A DNA stretch of 64,000 nucleotides from Russula earlei (Eukaryota > Basidiomycota > Agaricomycetes > Russulales > Russulaceae): assembly GCA_025769875.1 (NCBI GenBank), contig JAGFNK010000285.1, positions 1-64,000 on the forward strand, given 5' to 3'. Below are positions 34,485 through 45,355 of this stretch, in pieces. Position numbers and translations under genes: made by a program. Every line of letters starts with the position of its first letter. The stretch's first letter is position 1. The notes below the pieces were generated by a model that was not told where the DNA came from, ran no database searches, and worked only from the letters and a program-made list of their open reading frames with translations.

Positions 34485-37224
34485 ATGGCAGCTGATGACT
34501 TCGTCATGACGCTTGATTCCGAAGAAGAGTCCCCTTCTGTTGCTACAAGACATTCAAAATCTTCACTCTCAAGAGACGCTGACGAAGCGCTGTTAGATCC
34601 TACATTCACATTTGATAATTTGGGGGATCCATACACTGACTTGCTTCAAGGGGAAGCAGACTTTGCGGACGTAGTGAAAAGTGGCTCCAAGCCTGTGCGC
34701 TCGCTTAGTACTTTGTTCTGTTCACTACTCAAACGTTTGATTAGGATCCAATATCCGTATAAGACATTATTGCGAGGCGAGCAACCCGTAACGGCTCTCG
34801 GAAGCGAAAACACCAGGACCGCGATGACTCCGACTACGAGGACGGTGATTTTGACGATGCAAGTGACAGTTTAGAAAGCCTTGAGTCCCACGAGGGAGAA
34901 GTCCCTACTGATGAGGAGACCGCTGTCGCCAGCTATGAAGTGGAAGAGGGCCAAATAGTCGATGATCCCCTGGCGACATCCGACGACACCGGAAGCGAAT
35001 CCGTGAGCGCCCAAGAGGAGGAAGAATCTGAATCTGAAGACACGGGCTCATCGTATGGGGATGAGAGTACTTCAGAAACAGAAGCCCAAAAAGCTAGGAA
35101 AGAGGCGTTTTTTTCTTCGGATGCCCCCTCTTCCGAGAAGCACGCGTCATTTCTCACTATGAACCTATCGCGGCCTATTCTCAAGGCCCTTACTTTGCTT
35201 GGTTTTCACGCACCCACACCCATTCAAGCCGCCACAATCCCTGTTGGTCTGCTGGGAAAGGATGTAGTCGGTAATGCGGTCACGGGCTCCGGGAAGACTG
35301 CGGCCTTTATTATTCCTATGATCGAACGTTTGCTTTATCGCGATCGAAGCAAAAAGGCGGCGGCAACGCGCTGTCTTATTCTGGTCCCCACCCGCGAACT
35401 AGCTGTTCAGTGCTACGATGTCGGAAAGAAGTTGGCCATCCATACAGATATTCAATTCTGTTTGGTTGTCGGTGCGCATGCCGCTTCTGCATGATTATCC
35501 TCAGTGAGATGTTCTATAGGTGGGCTATCCCTAAAGGCGCAAGAAGTTGCGTTGAGAGCACGACCAGACGTCGTCATTGCCACTCCAGGACGGCTTATTG
35601 ACCACCTCCGTAATTCTCCGACGTTCGCACTTGACGCGCTCGATGTTCTCGTTCTCGACGAAGCCGACAGGATGCTTTCGGATGGGTTCGCGGATGAACT
35701 CGGCGAAATAATCAGAGCATGCCCTGTTTCCCGTCAGACCATGCTCTTTTCCGCCACCATGACAGACTCTGTCGATGAGCTCGTCAGGATGTCTCTCAAT
35801 AAGCCAGTACGGCTTTTCGTTGACCCAAAGCGTAGCGTTGCCCGTGGCTTGGTGCAGGAATTTGTGCGTGTCCGAGCGGGCAGAGAGGCCGATCGGTCCG
35901 CCCTTCTCGTGGCGCTCTGCACTCGAACTTTCAAATCCGGCGTTATCGTATTTTTGCGAAGTAAGAAGCTCGCCCATCAGCTGCGTATTGTGTTTGGACT
36001 CCTTGGCTTGTCATGTGAGGAGCTGCATGGTGATTTGACGCAGGAGCAGGTAGGTGACTTGGTGTATCTGCTCCTGATGCACTGCTCACTCTGTCATGAA
36101 GCGACTTAATGCCCTTCAACATTTTCGTGATGGACAAGTCAATTATCTCATGGCCACGGATCTCGCCTCCCGGGGGTTAGATATCAAAGGGATAGAGACT
36201 GTCATCAACTACGACATGCCCGCCCAACTCGCACAGTATCTACATCGTGTGGGAAGAACGGCGCGCGCTGGGAGGAAGGGAAGGTATGTTCGTATCTCTC
36301 CTAGACAACTTTCCAATCGCCAATTTCTTACCGAAGATCAATCACCCTCGTTGGGGAAGCCGACCGTAAGGTTCTCAAAGCAGCTATCAAGCGGGCCGCT
36401 GGTGAGGACCAGGTCAGACATCGGACCATACCTTCAGAGATTGTAGCAAAGTGGTCCAAAAAGCTAGAGTCTTTGAAAGACGAGATTGCTGAAGTTCTTC
36501 GGGAAGAGAAAGAGGAGAAGCAGGTAACGATGAGACAATCAACATCTGTTTGGTTACTGACCCTATTGGTTAGCTCCGCCAGGCTGAGATGGAAGTGAAG
36601 AAGGGTCAGAATATGCTGGAACATGAAGCTGAGATTTATTCCAGACCAGCACGTACATGGTTTCAGAGTAGCAGAGAAAAGCAGCAATCGGAAGGTGTGT
36701 CTCAATTACCGCATTTAGATGTGAGCCAACAATTGTCCATGTAGCTCTCAGCAGACGACAGTATGAGAATAATTTCAGTAAGGATCAATCTATCAACCAG
36801 AAGATTACTACTGGATCCCAGTCCCAGTCAGAAAAAGTATCGTTTTGGGTTTCAACGAAAAGGACGTCCTAACTTACCCTGGTCTGAACTAGAAGCCACA
36901 GCGTGACAAATTCGCCGGTCTCACTCGGCGAGCAAAGAGGCGGAAACTTGCTTCAGAAGGGGAATCAAAAGAAGATCGAAGAGCCGCCGACGCGGCCATT
37001 CGCTCTGCGAAGAAAGCTGCCCGTCCAATAAAGCTTGGTCACTGGTGATCCGAACGAGCCACGTCGTAGGGAACCTAACACCCAAGCACAAGAGGAAGGG
37101 CGACAGAATAGGCAAAGTAGGGTTTAGTCACGATCAGGGGTCGAGAGGGAGCCGAAGAGAGGGTATCCGTGCGAAGCGAGGAGATGCCACTAAGATCAAG
37201 GGCAAGGGCAAGGGACGGAAATAA
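34485..37224 (+). CDS. drs1: DEAD-box RNA helicase Drs1 (DDX27)
   Basis: Nucleolar ATP-dependent RNA helicase for 60S subunit assembly (27S pre-rRNA processing). The N-terminal ~200 residues are acidic and Ser-rich. Helicase motifs in order: Q motif GFHAPTPIQ, Walker [24 protein letters not shown] ([11 protein letters not shown]), FSAT, then domain 2 with [19 protein letters not shown] and [12 protein letters not shown] coiled, basic tail ([20 protein letters not shown]) and a Lys/Arg-rich end GKGKGRK at 37224 match Drs1/DDX27 rather than other DEAD-box families. At least seven short introns are needed, e.g. around 34705-34745, 35472-35519, 36050-36096 and 36284-36335. The next gene starts only 27 bp after its stop. 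Confidence 0.93.
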
Positions 37225-37251
37225 TAGTGCAGCCACACGTGACCTGACCTG

Positions 37252-40200
37252 ATGACTGGCACTTCCGCCGGGTTGAGCTCACCCATAATGAACGACGACG
37301 TCAACAAACCGTTCCTCTCTCTATCAAAGCTCCAACTTCCGGTTTCTTCCCGATTGCTTTCTTCTGCCTGTTGCCCAGATAAAGACCTTGTTGCCACCAT
37401 CTCTCCACAGAATGGCAAAGATCACGTCAGTCTTTGGAAAATGCAAGGTTCGAAGAAGTGGGAGGTTGATGTTCGCTCCGATTCAGTGCGAAATGAAACA
37501 ATCGTCGACCTGGCATGGAGTCCCGATGGTGTGCCCAGCTAGAAATGATATCGCTGCATACGCTAAGCACATGACTGCAGGGCAAGCGATCGCGCTAGTT
37601 CACCATCCTCCACGAATCACTGTACACTCCATTCAGGATGGACGCGAGGAGTACTCACCGCCCTTCGTAGACCGATTGTCAGAGTCTGCAAGGCTAACCG
37701 GAGTCTGGTGGTTCAAAGATGAGAGGCAAGCAGAAGTAGACTCCGTTCCGGATATATTCAAGCGCGGTTTGCACATTGTACGCCTGCCTGTTGGCAGCTC
37801 GAGGACGCTTGCTGATCCCCACCCTTTGTGAAAGTCAGGATCTGCTCACTCTGTTATCAAGCACTTACCCCTTTTGGATCCGGTTTCGGACAACTCGCGG
37901 GCGCTGACGTTCGTAACCCATTTGCTCTTCCGACGTACGAGCCCCAACCTGAGTTCCAGGGCCACCCAGCTGTTCACCTTCCAGAATGCCTCTTCTATGT
38001 CTAAAAGGTCCGACATACCGGAAGCTATTGCCACTTGGCCAGCCTTGCCTCCCGACTTTCTTTCAGCGTCCATCCAGTCAGGAGACGGTCTTAGGGAACA
38101 AGATGCTAGCGATCGTGAAAATTTGTACAAATCCGAAGACTTTAAAGCCCACAGTATCTTGGTGGTCTCAGATGACACGGGCCGCATACATTGTTTCCTT
38201 GACGGCAGCTATCCGCTGGGCGCCGTAGTCGTCGGTCCGAGTTCCACGACGGCGTCGTTACGGAAAGACCCAAATAGTCCTGTCCTTCTCACCCATCAAC
38301 GTTCCGAGATGAGTGGGACGACCTTTCTCCCGACCCGCGTGGAGTTGCCGTTGTTGGGCACGCGGATCCCTCGCGACTTGGCTAAGATTTCAACGAGTGC
38401 TCGCGAGCTGCTTTGGTACGCCATGCGCGTCCTGGACGAGATGCATGTTGCGTGGTTTGGCTCTGGGACACAGATGGGCGCGCGGGAGCCCGGAATCAGA
38501 TGGTTGAAGTCACTCGACGAGCTCCAGGCACAGGCGGACGCATGTATGCGTGGCATCATATATTCTTTTCTTGAAGTTGACACTTCACTATTCACTAGCT
38601 ATAACCGACAGCACGACATCGTTGCTTGACTTGACCTTGCTGTTGCTTGTAGGTCGATCATCTGAGTCAGTCTCGGATTACATCGGTAGCGGTGAACAAA
38701 TGAGCGAACGGGTAGGTGTATTCTTGACCGTAAGACGAGCCATAGTCCAAAGGTATCTTTTAGGGATTGCAAAAGTGGGAATCCACGGTAGTGGAGGCTC
38801 TGGTGAAGCTGCGCGATTTTTCCGAGTTACGCGTTGCCCCGGCGTGCCAGCGCCTTCACTTGTTGTTAGAGGAAATTTTGGGCTGGTCTCAGCTGTAAGC
38901 CTCCTTTTGGCGATCACATCGCGCGTACCTCCCCCATCATTGATCAGGCCCAGAACGTATGAGGCATGCAAATTAAAAAAGGACGACATCATCCAGGCGA
39001 TGGAAATGACTAGTCGTGCCATATTCTCCGCCAGCTGGCTCTCATCGACCGCGCGGCGCGAGCTGTCCCGCTTCAAAGAGTTCATGAAGTGGTTGAGGTT
39101 TGGTGAGCTTGAATGATAGGTTTGACTGTCATCCTCGTGACGTCTACGCAGAGATCGCCAATGCCAGTCATGTTGCTGACCCCCAATCTCATAATCAACC
39201 ACGGCATGACATCTTGGAAGTGAACGAATATTTGACAGCCGGCCTGATGAAAAGCAAGATAGATGCCTGGTTCAGCGGTGGTGTGCCGAGCTTCTCGCCA
39301 CAAGATTTGGGGGTACCTCATGACAATCAAAATTTATCCGCTGCCATAGAGCGAGCACGATCCGCGTTACTCGATCCATCGCAGACTGCATGGGCGCATG
39401 TACGTTCTCGATGCCGTATCTACTTATAAACTCTAATTATGCGCGCGACTTCCCAGACTGTTGGACACAGAAAACTGTCTCACCTGGATAAGAATCTTCA
39501 TAGCTTGATCAAGGATTTGGCAGGTCAATGCCAAGGTATCTTTGCTCGCGCCGCTAGTGCGACCGCGCGGGCGGCAAGATGCCACCCTCCGAGTATGTCG
39601 CACCGGATAGAGTCTGATCCCCGTGACCCCAGGGTGCACGTTTCATTCACGACTCGTGAGTGGAATGTGGAACACAATCAGGCAAGCACGTTTTGGGTGT
39701 CAATGTCGTGATGACGAAATTCAGAGTTCTGCAGGATTCCGCCATCTGGGCGCATTACATTGCTGCCTACGATCCTTCGGCCGGGGACGGCGCTGATCGT
39801 AAGCTTATTTCTGATACCCGTGAATCCGAGGCATCATGCGCTGAATACACGCATTTCACTTCCGTAAGTTTGCCTGCTTCGCCTTGAATATGACCCCACC
39901 ATTCCAAGCCCCAAGATTACGGTATGGGCAGCCATCTTCCAGTGTAGCGGAGACGGAGTTGGAAATAATGACCGCTATATCCTCCTTGATTTCGACTTTT
40001 TCGACGATGACAACCTGGTGGTTGTGTTTCGGGGGGATGGCGCGGCAGGTGCGTGTCTCACGATACAGCCCTTGTTCAAGGCGAACTTAATCGCGATCTC
40101 GGTAACACGAAAGGACCTACAACAGTCGCGACGGTTGGATTTTCCGATCTGCATTACAAAGAGTTGCAACCCATGGGTCCCGTAAACGAGATTTCACTGG

Positions 40201-40501
40201 AGCAGATGATTTCACACGCGTTGAAAGAACGGAAAGTCGGTCGGGTATGCAATGCCAGAAAGAGAAGATAATCTTCCCGATTTCTGACAAGGCAACGTGC
40301 TTACAGATTGCTCCCGTCCTCATGCCGATCAGGCGATCGTATGTGCTGGCAGGGTGTATCAGCGGAGAGGTCTCACTGGCATTAAACGGGCGAGCGGGAC
40401 GGAGGGTGGCCTGCGTCTTGGACCGCGAAGAAGCGGTCCTGGAGGTACTTGACATTGAGGGAGAAAGTGATGAGGAAGAATGGGATGTGCAGGATGAGTA
40501 G
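37252..40501 (+). CDS. apc4: Anaphase-promoting complex subunit 4 (APC4)
   Basis: Scaffold subunit of the APC/C ubiquitin ligase that drives metaphase exit. The N-terminal part is a WD40-type propeller: FLSLSKLQLPVSSRLLSSAC, DLVATISPQNGKDHVSLWKM, IVDLAWSPDG, IALVHHPPRITVHSIQDG, then SILVVSDDTGRIHCFLDGSY. The helical Apc4 long domain follows (LWYAMRVLDEMHVAWFGSG, RTYEACKLKKDDIIQAMEM, ELSRFKEFMKWLRFE, VNEYLTAGLMKSKIDAWF). C-terminal strands return to propeller-like sequence (FFDDDNLVVVFRG, SYVLAGCISGEVSLALNGR) with an acidic end EEEWDVQDE at 40501. It has a dozen or so short introns. The start at 37252 is the first Met; 37288 is an alternative. Assignment rests on domain order and the N-terminal APC4 signature. 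Confidence 0.82.
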
Positions 40502-40840
40502 GCTGGGGTTTGGGTGGGCTCAGGCAGGGATGATATAGCTGGATACGGCAGATGGGTGGTGCGAGGGACACGAGGATGGATCTCGCATCTTTCACGTTGA
40601 GCGGGCGTACTGCACTCGGTAGCGCGGGTGGCAGTGACGGGGTGGAGGAGGTGAGGCGCGGGACTCGGGTTGGAAAGGAACGGAAGCAAAAAAAATGCAG
40701 GAATTAAAGGCGCCGATTGCCCGGGTGATGGCGATGGAGACGCGGTCCTCGTGCGCTTTGGTTCTGAATCTGCGCTGCCATAAAAGATAAATAATTCGGG
40801 ATATTCCCCCCGGCGTCGCCTCCCTTCTCTCACTCATCCT

Positions 40841-42303
40841 ATGGCCCCTGCCACTCCCAAGGACGACTCTTCGTCCCGTGTCTCTGACACTGCCCTCAGG
40901 AAAAAGAAAAACGCGGACGCTCAGGCCGCATTCAGAGCACGGCGCGCGAATTACATTGCCACGTTGGAGGAAACAGGTTCGTGCCCCCCCCTTCACCCCC
41001 AATTCACCAACCGACTCTCTCATGCTTTCATCTGCCCCAAGTCACAAACCTGGAAGCAGTCGTCCTGCAGCTCCAGGATTCCTGTCGCGAGGCCCGTAAC
41101 GAAGCGAACGAGCTCCGCCAACACAACTCTCGTCTTAGAAACGCGGGAAGGGAGCGAGAGAAATTCTGGCGAGCCTTGTGGCAGCAGACCAAAAAGGGGT
41201 CCGAATCGCAAGTGGACGAGTTCCCTCCCCTTCCTGCGTGTTTTGGCCCCATGCACCCTCAGATCACCGCTATCAATTCACAGATCAGCCCCGCCGTCGG
41301 CCCGTACGCAGAGGATGCGCTCCATTACCCAACCGGCAACACGCCACCTTTCTCGGACGTCACTTACCCTGCTGGCACTCCCAGCGAACTTTCTGCCCGT
41401 TCGCCATCTGTTCCCTACGCTCATGGCGATCACGAGTCGCATCGGCCACCCAATCAGTTTACGCCCTACCCTTCCCCTCCGCGCAACCTCATGCGTGACG
41501 TTACGTGGGCCCCGCCAATAGCTCTCACCGGCTCTTCTGGTGGCGACTCCGGTCACGCAGGGAGCAGCAGTTCTTCCCACTCGCCGACTTTCGTAGAGTC
41601 GCCCAGCGTGACGACCGCTGACATTCCCTACATGGCACGATATTCGAGCCACAGCTTTGAGGACCAAAAGGTCCTCCCTTCCCCACTAGACTCCGCTTCT
41701 TACCTTCCCACGAGTCGCTCTCACTCTCCAACATCAACCCGACCGTCCTCCTCATCCACGTCTCTTACCTCTCCCTTTCAGTTCCCCTTTGGCGACGGAT
41801 CTGCTGCCCATGAAAAGGGCGATTTCGACTATCGACGACACCCACACCCTGAGGTCACCCTGCACGGCGGAATTGCCGATGTCTCCCTGCTTAGCCACGG
41901 TGGGGAGGGCATTCGGTTGAGATTTGGCTCGCGCCGGCCAGATTCTACCGCAGATCGCCCGCTATTTTCTCCGCTTTCTGGCTTGATAAAGTCGGACATC
42001 GCGACTGGCGACGGTTTCGACATGAAGTCGGATGTCGCACATTCCAAGCTGAGACCTCGCAGAACGATTCCCCACCCAAACCGATCACCGTCTCCTGGAG
42101 CACCGCCATTATCTGGTACCCTTGCGGTCATTAAGGCTCAGGCTTTTGGTGCCTTGCGTCGAACACGGTCCCGAGCGAAGAAAGGAGCAGACAGTGCAGC
42201 AAAGGTTGCTCTTGAGGCCCTTGAAGCCCGTGGAATCGGTATGGGCGTGAGCACCGGATCAAAGCGAACGCGCGTCGATTATGATGAAGACGATGCAGAT
42301 TAA
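40841..42303 (+). CDS. bZIP transcription factor
   Basis: The basic region ALRKKKNADAQAAFRARRAN contains the NxxxQxAFRxRR-type DNA-contact signature. An intron (GTTCGTG...CCCCAAG, 40978-41041) then joins LEETVTNLEAVVLQLQDSCR, starting the leucine zipper, whose heptads continue through ANELRQHNSRLRNAGRE. The remaining ~350 residues are Ser/Pro-rich and low in predicted structure, with basic patches near the C-terminus (RRTRSRAKKGADSAAK and KRTRVDYDEDDAD). The start at 40841 and stop at 42303 give about 465 residues. The factor is a putative nuclear regulator; target genes are unknown. Confidence 0.88.
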
Positions 42304-43577
42304 GCCCCCGCTCGTCCCCACCATCCGTGTGGGTTGTTTGCCACTGAATGTATATCAAACACGATGGATGTTGTCCTTTTATTGATGTTGGCAAGGCACC
42401 GCGTACTTTGGAAAGATGAACATTGGGATCATATTGTATGTATATAGTGTGGTTTGCATACCCAGTTGTAAGTAGTATTTTTTAGTTTGCCATACCTTGG
42501 TGTATGGCCCCACTTCTACCACCCAGCGAAGCTGGCGGCACAGTCGTGTAAGCGGCGAAGAACTATTTCTTGATGGGATAATGACCACGGTCCGAAATGC
42601 TCGCACTCTGGCGTGGAGGTAAGATTGTATAGAATGCACGTCGCCCTGGCTTCGCGTCGGCTGGTCATTGACGATCCCAACTTATTTGATTTCGAGGAAG
42701 GTTCTGTCGTTATAGCCGCGAACTACTGTATGTGTTGCACAGACGACGCATTTTAGCCTGGTCTTCTCGGTAACGAGACGTCGAGAGATGGAATCGACCT
42801 GCCATCGAGGATACCACACGCGTTGACGTGAAACCGTCCTTTCTACAAGAAGAGACCAATCGCCGCAGCCAAACGCAATCGGGTTCGAAAAAATGGCGTT
42901 TCAATTTTGGCGCGGGCGGGACAATGGGGGCAAACTTTTTTTTTTAAAAGGTTGATGCAGAGGCGGAGCGCCGAACGATTACAGTATTTGATCAGGTCAT
43001 TCGATGCGGCGCAAACGCCGGTGTTTGTCCATTGGGGCGGCGCCAGGCACGCAAAACAACATGACACCACGGGGCCGCCGTCTAGGCCTTGAAGCTTGTG
43101 CGAATGAGAATCAATCAACCTCGCAGCCCTGAAGGGAAGTCCTGTTGCCGTACACCACGTAGGGCAAGTGTGCGCCAGGGTGATGTTAAACCCATCGTGG
43201 AGCTGATCGTCGAGTACGAGAAGGTAGGGGGTGGTGGTGCGCACGGAGATTACTCATCAAACAATAGGAAGGAGGCGTTGGTGGGGGTGAAGCGAACCCA
43301 AACGAGTTGTAGATGGGGGAGGAGGGGTCGAAAACGCGAAATGCACGAGGTCGGTCGGGGCATGGCTTCGATGCGGCCCACGGCGACGAGGCCAGCACAT
43401 AAAGGATGACCAATGCTCCATTGCAACCATATGCGTCAATCGAGAACACAAAAACATGCCTGGAAGCATGGGGGTGGGCAGGGGCGTACGATGCGCTGTA
43501 AAGAATTCCCACTGGTGGAGGTAAACAGGACATAGTAACGACCAAACTCGGCGGGCTGGGCCATTTATTTAGGCATG
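42304..43577. other. Intergenic region, no gene seen
   Basis: About 1.27 kb downstream of the bZIP gene and downstream of the SVIP-like gene. Long open frames on the minus strand (e.g. 43186-43608) are low in complexity, Pro/Ser/His-rich and lack family similarity. Part is 3' UTR of the two flanking genes. An 8-9 nt T run lies near 42937-42945. Confidence 0.45.
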
Positions 43578-44093
43578 TCAATTTCTCCAGTCGTCCTGCA
43601 AGGTTCACATCGCTCAGAACAAGGAAAAGAGGGATAAAAAAACGGGCACCCCAGAAAAAAAAAAAAAAATTTAAAAGAGCATGAGCTTACGATAAGGGTA
43701 TCTTGCCGCCCCCTCGGTTCTGGGGGCTCCTGGCGTGCTGTCTTTGATGCTTCCACGAGGGCGGCGAGCCGTCCCGAATTGGGATTGGCGTTATTGACAC
43801 CTCGCTTGGTTGCCTAAGTTTTGTTCAGTCGTCGTCGTCGTCAAGAAGAAAAATAAAAAAATAAAGAGATGGGCACCCTGGAGGGTCCGGGAGGGAAGGG
43901 CGTGGGTCCGATAATCACGAATCGAATGACTTACTGCGTTCATCCTCTCCTCGGCGGCTGCGGCGGCCTGGGATCGGCGGTCGTCGGCGGTCTGTGGACC
44001 AAGGCGCGGTGGCGACCCGCTAGGGTTGGTCGAGGGCAAGGCGAGGGTGTGCCCTCCTGTAAGGTGCGACTGCTTGGAACAAAGTGTTCCCAT
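43578..44093 (-). CDS. Small acylated SVIP-like protein
   Basis: Three exons: from 44093 MGTLCSKQSHLTGGHTLALP then a linker and RRSQAAAAAEERMNA; after an intron (about 43806-43936) RGVNNANPNSGRLAALVEAS and KTARQEPPEPRGRQDTLI; then, after an intron that includes a 15-nt A tract on the plus strand, DDWRN and stop at 43578. MG at the start with Cys5 fits N-myristoylation plus palmitoylation. The Ala/Glu/Arg helix followed by a 'NxGRLAAxLEA' helix resembles small VCP/p97-interacting proteins (SVIP) and their fungal relatives, which tether the AAA ATPase Cdc48 to membranes. The assignment is by motif order only; the length (about 100 residues) fits. Confidence 0.6.
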
Positions 44094-44302
44094 CTCTTGA
44101 CGATAGATAGAGTCCGGTCGGTCGCTGTTCTCTGTTGATGCTGAGAAATCTGGGCGCCTGTGTGCGCGCGGCGGAAATTAACGAACAATATTAATATTTA
44201 TTTTATTTTATTTCCTGGCGACAATGTCCAGTAACTCGGCTCGTCGTCCAATACTACACTACAAACGACTGCGCTTTTGGAGAAACATATAAACCTCGGG
44301 TG
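44094..44302. promoter_or_regulatory. Promoter/3' flank with A/T-rich block
   Basis: Upstream of the SVIP-like start and downstream of the Cys-rich membrane gene. The stretch at 44180-44215 is an A/T tract ('aatattaatatttattttat'), suited to a promoter or a poly(A) signal region. No gene is seen. Confidence 0.4.
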
Positions 44303-45167
44303 CTAAGTGTCGCCTTGCGAGCGGTCATCCGCGCCATCGGAAACGGTAACATAATCCCCTCTCGTCCTCGCCCTCCCAGAACCCGACGATCGCGTTCTCA
44401 GGCCAACGTCGACGTCCTCGAATCGTCCCGGTATCCATGCCTGAGGGCGCCCGATGTAAACGAAGCGAATGGAGAGCAACACGAGACGGAAGCGTGGGAT
44501 CGTGACCCACCTGCCACCACTTGCGGCCTGCGTTCCACGGCAGGCTCGTATCTATGCCCGCTTTGACCATCCTCCCTTTGATCCCGGCTCCGAGCAAGAG
44601 GCCAAAGACGGTCAGAAGGAACAGGGAGACCACCAGCTGGTCCCGGGGCGAGTCGCGCTCTGCCGAGCGTCATCGTCAACATCACCGTCAGCGATCGATC
44701 GATCAACGACGAGCTAGCTCGAGAGCCCACACGTACGGAAGCAGCGCGCCTCCACGTCGCCCTCTTTACCGGTGGCCGTATCCGGGTTCGCGTCGCCCAG
44801 GGTGGCCCCGGCGCAGATGGGCAGGTTCTGGTTCAGACACCATTGCTTCGTGCAGGAGAGGCACGGCTTGGACGGGTTGTCTGGGATGTCGAGGCGGAGG
44901 ATGGCGGACTTGGTCCCGAAGCATATGCCTGTCATGTCGTTTTATTTTTCAGATGAGTTCGGACGCCTCTGGCGCCTTTCGGTGAGGGACGCAACGCGAG
45001 GATCACCGACATTTGCAGAAACTCGTGGCCTCCCACTTGTTTTTGAGCGCGGCGGCCGTCGGGAGCTGGCACCCATCGCATGAGCAACTGTGAATCGACG
45101 AGAATCCGATCCGCACCAAACAGATTGAGAACAACAGGAGTAATTTCAGACGATGCTCTCCTATCAT
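44303..45167 (-). CDS. Conserved Cys-rich type I membrane protein, function unknown
   Basis: The start at 45167 gives MIGEHRLKLLLLFSICLV, a signal peptide. Exon 1 ends in SFCKC and joins across an intron (GTCGGT...ATGACAG) in frame to ICFGTKSAILRLDIPDNPSK, PCLSCTKQWCLNQNLPICAG, DANPDTATGKEGDVEARCFQ, RDSPRDQLVVSLFLLTVFGL, LLGAGIKGRMVKAGID. A last exon after a GTGGGT...CCTCAG intron reads AWIPGRFEDVDVGLRTRSSG to the stop at 44303. The luminal part is rich in paired cysteines (FCKCICF, CLSCTKQWC, PICAG), and one transmembrane helix follows. Similar proteins are widespread in fungi, but I cannot name a function. The start is divergent from ARP1 by 188 bp. Confidence 0.75.
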
Positions 45168-45355
45168 GACCGTTGATGTGGTGTAGCCGGAGGAGAGAGG
45201 TGGAGCGATGGGACATATCACATCTGCCCGGCACATATCCTGATGAGGCCACCCCAGCCAGGAACGCGCTCGTGCCTGTGAAGACGCGTCGAAGCTCCCT
45301 TTCGCGTCCATCGCATCCTCCCCCCCCGCTCTCAACCAACCTGGCCACGCGCTGA

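Noticed and set aside
43186..43608. 140-codon open frame on the minus strand
   Set aside because: Low-complexity Pro/Ser/His-rich translation, no family similarity. It overlaps the last exon region of the SVIP-like gene, which explains its upstream end.
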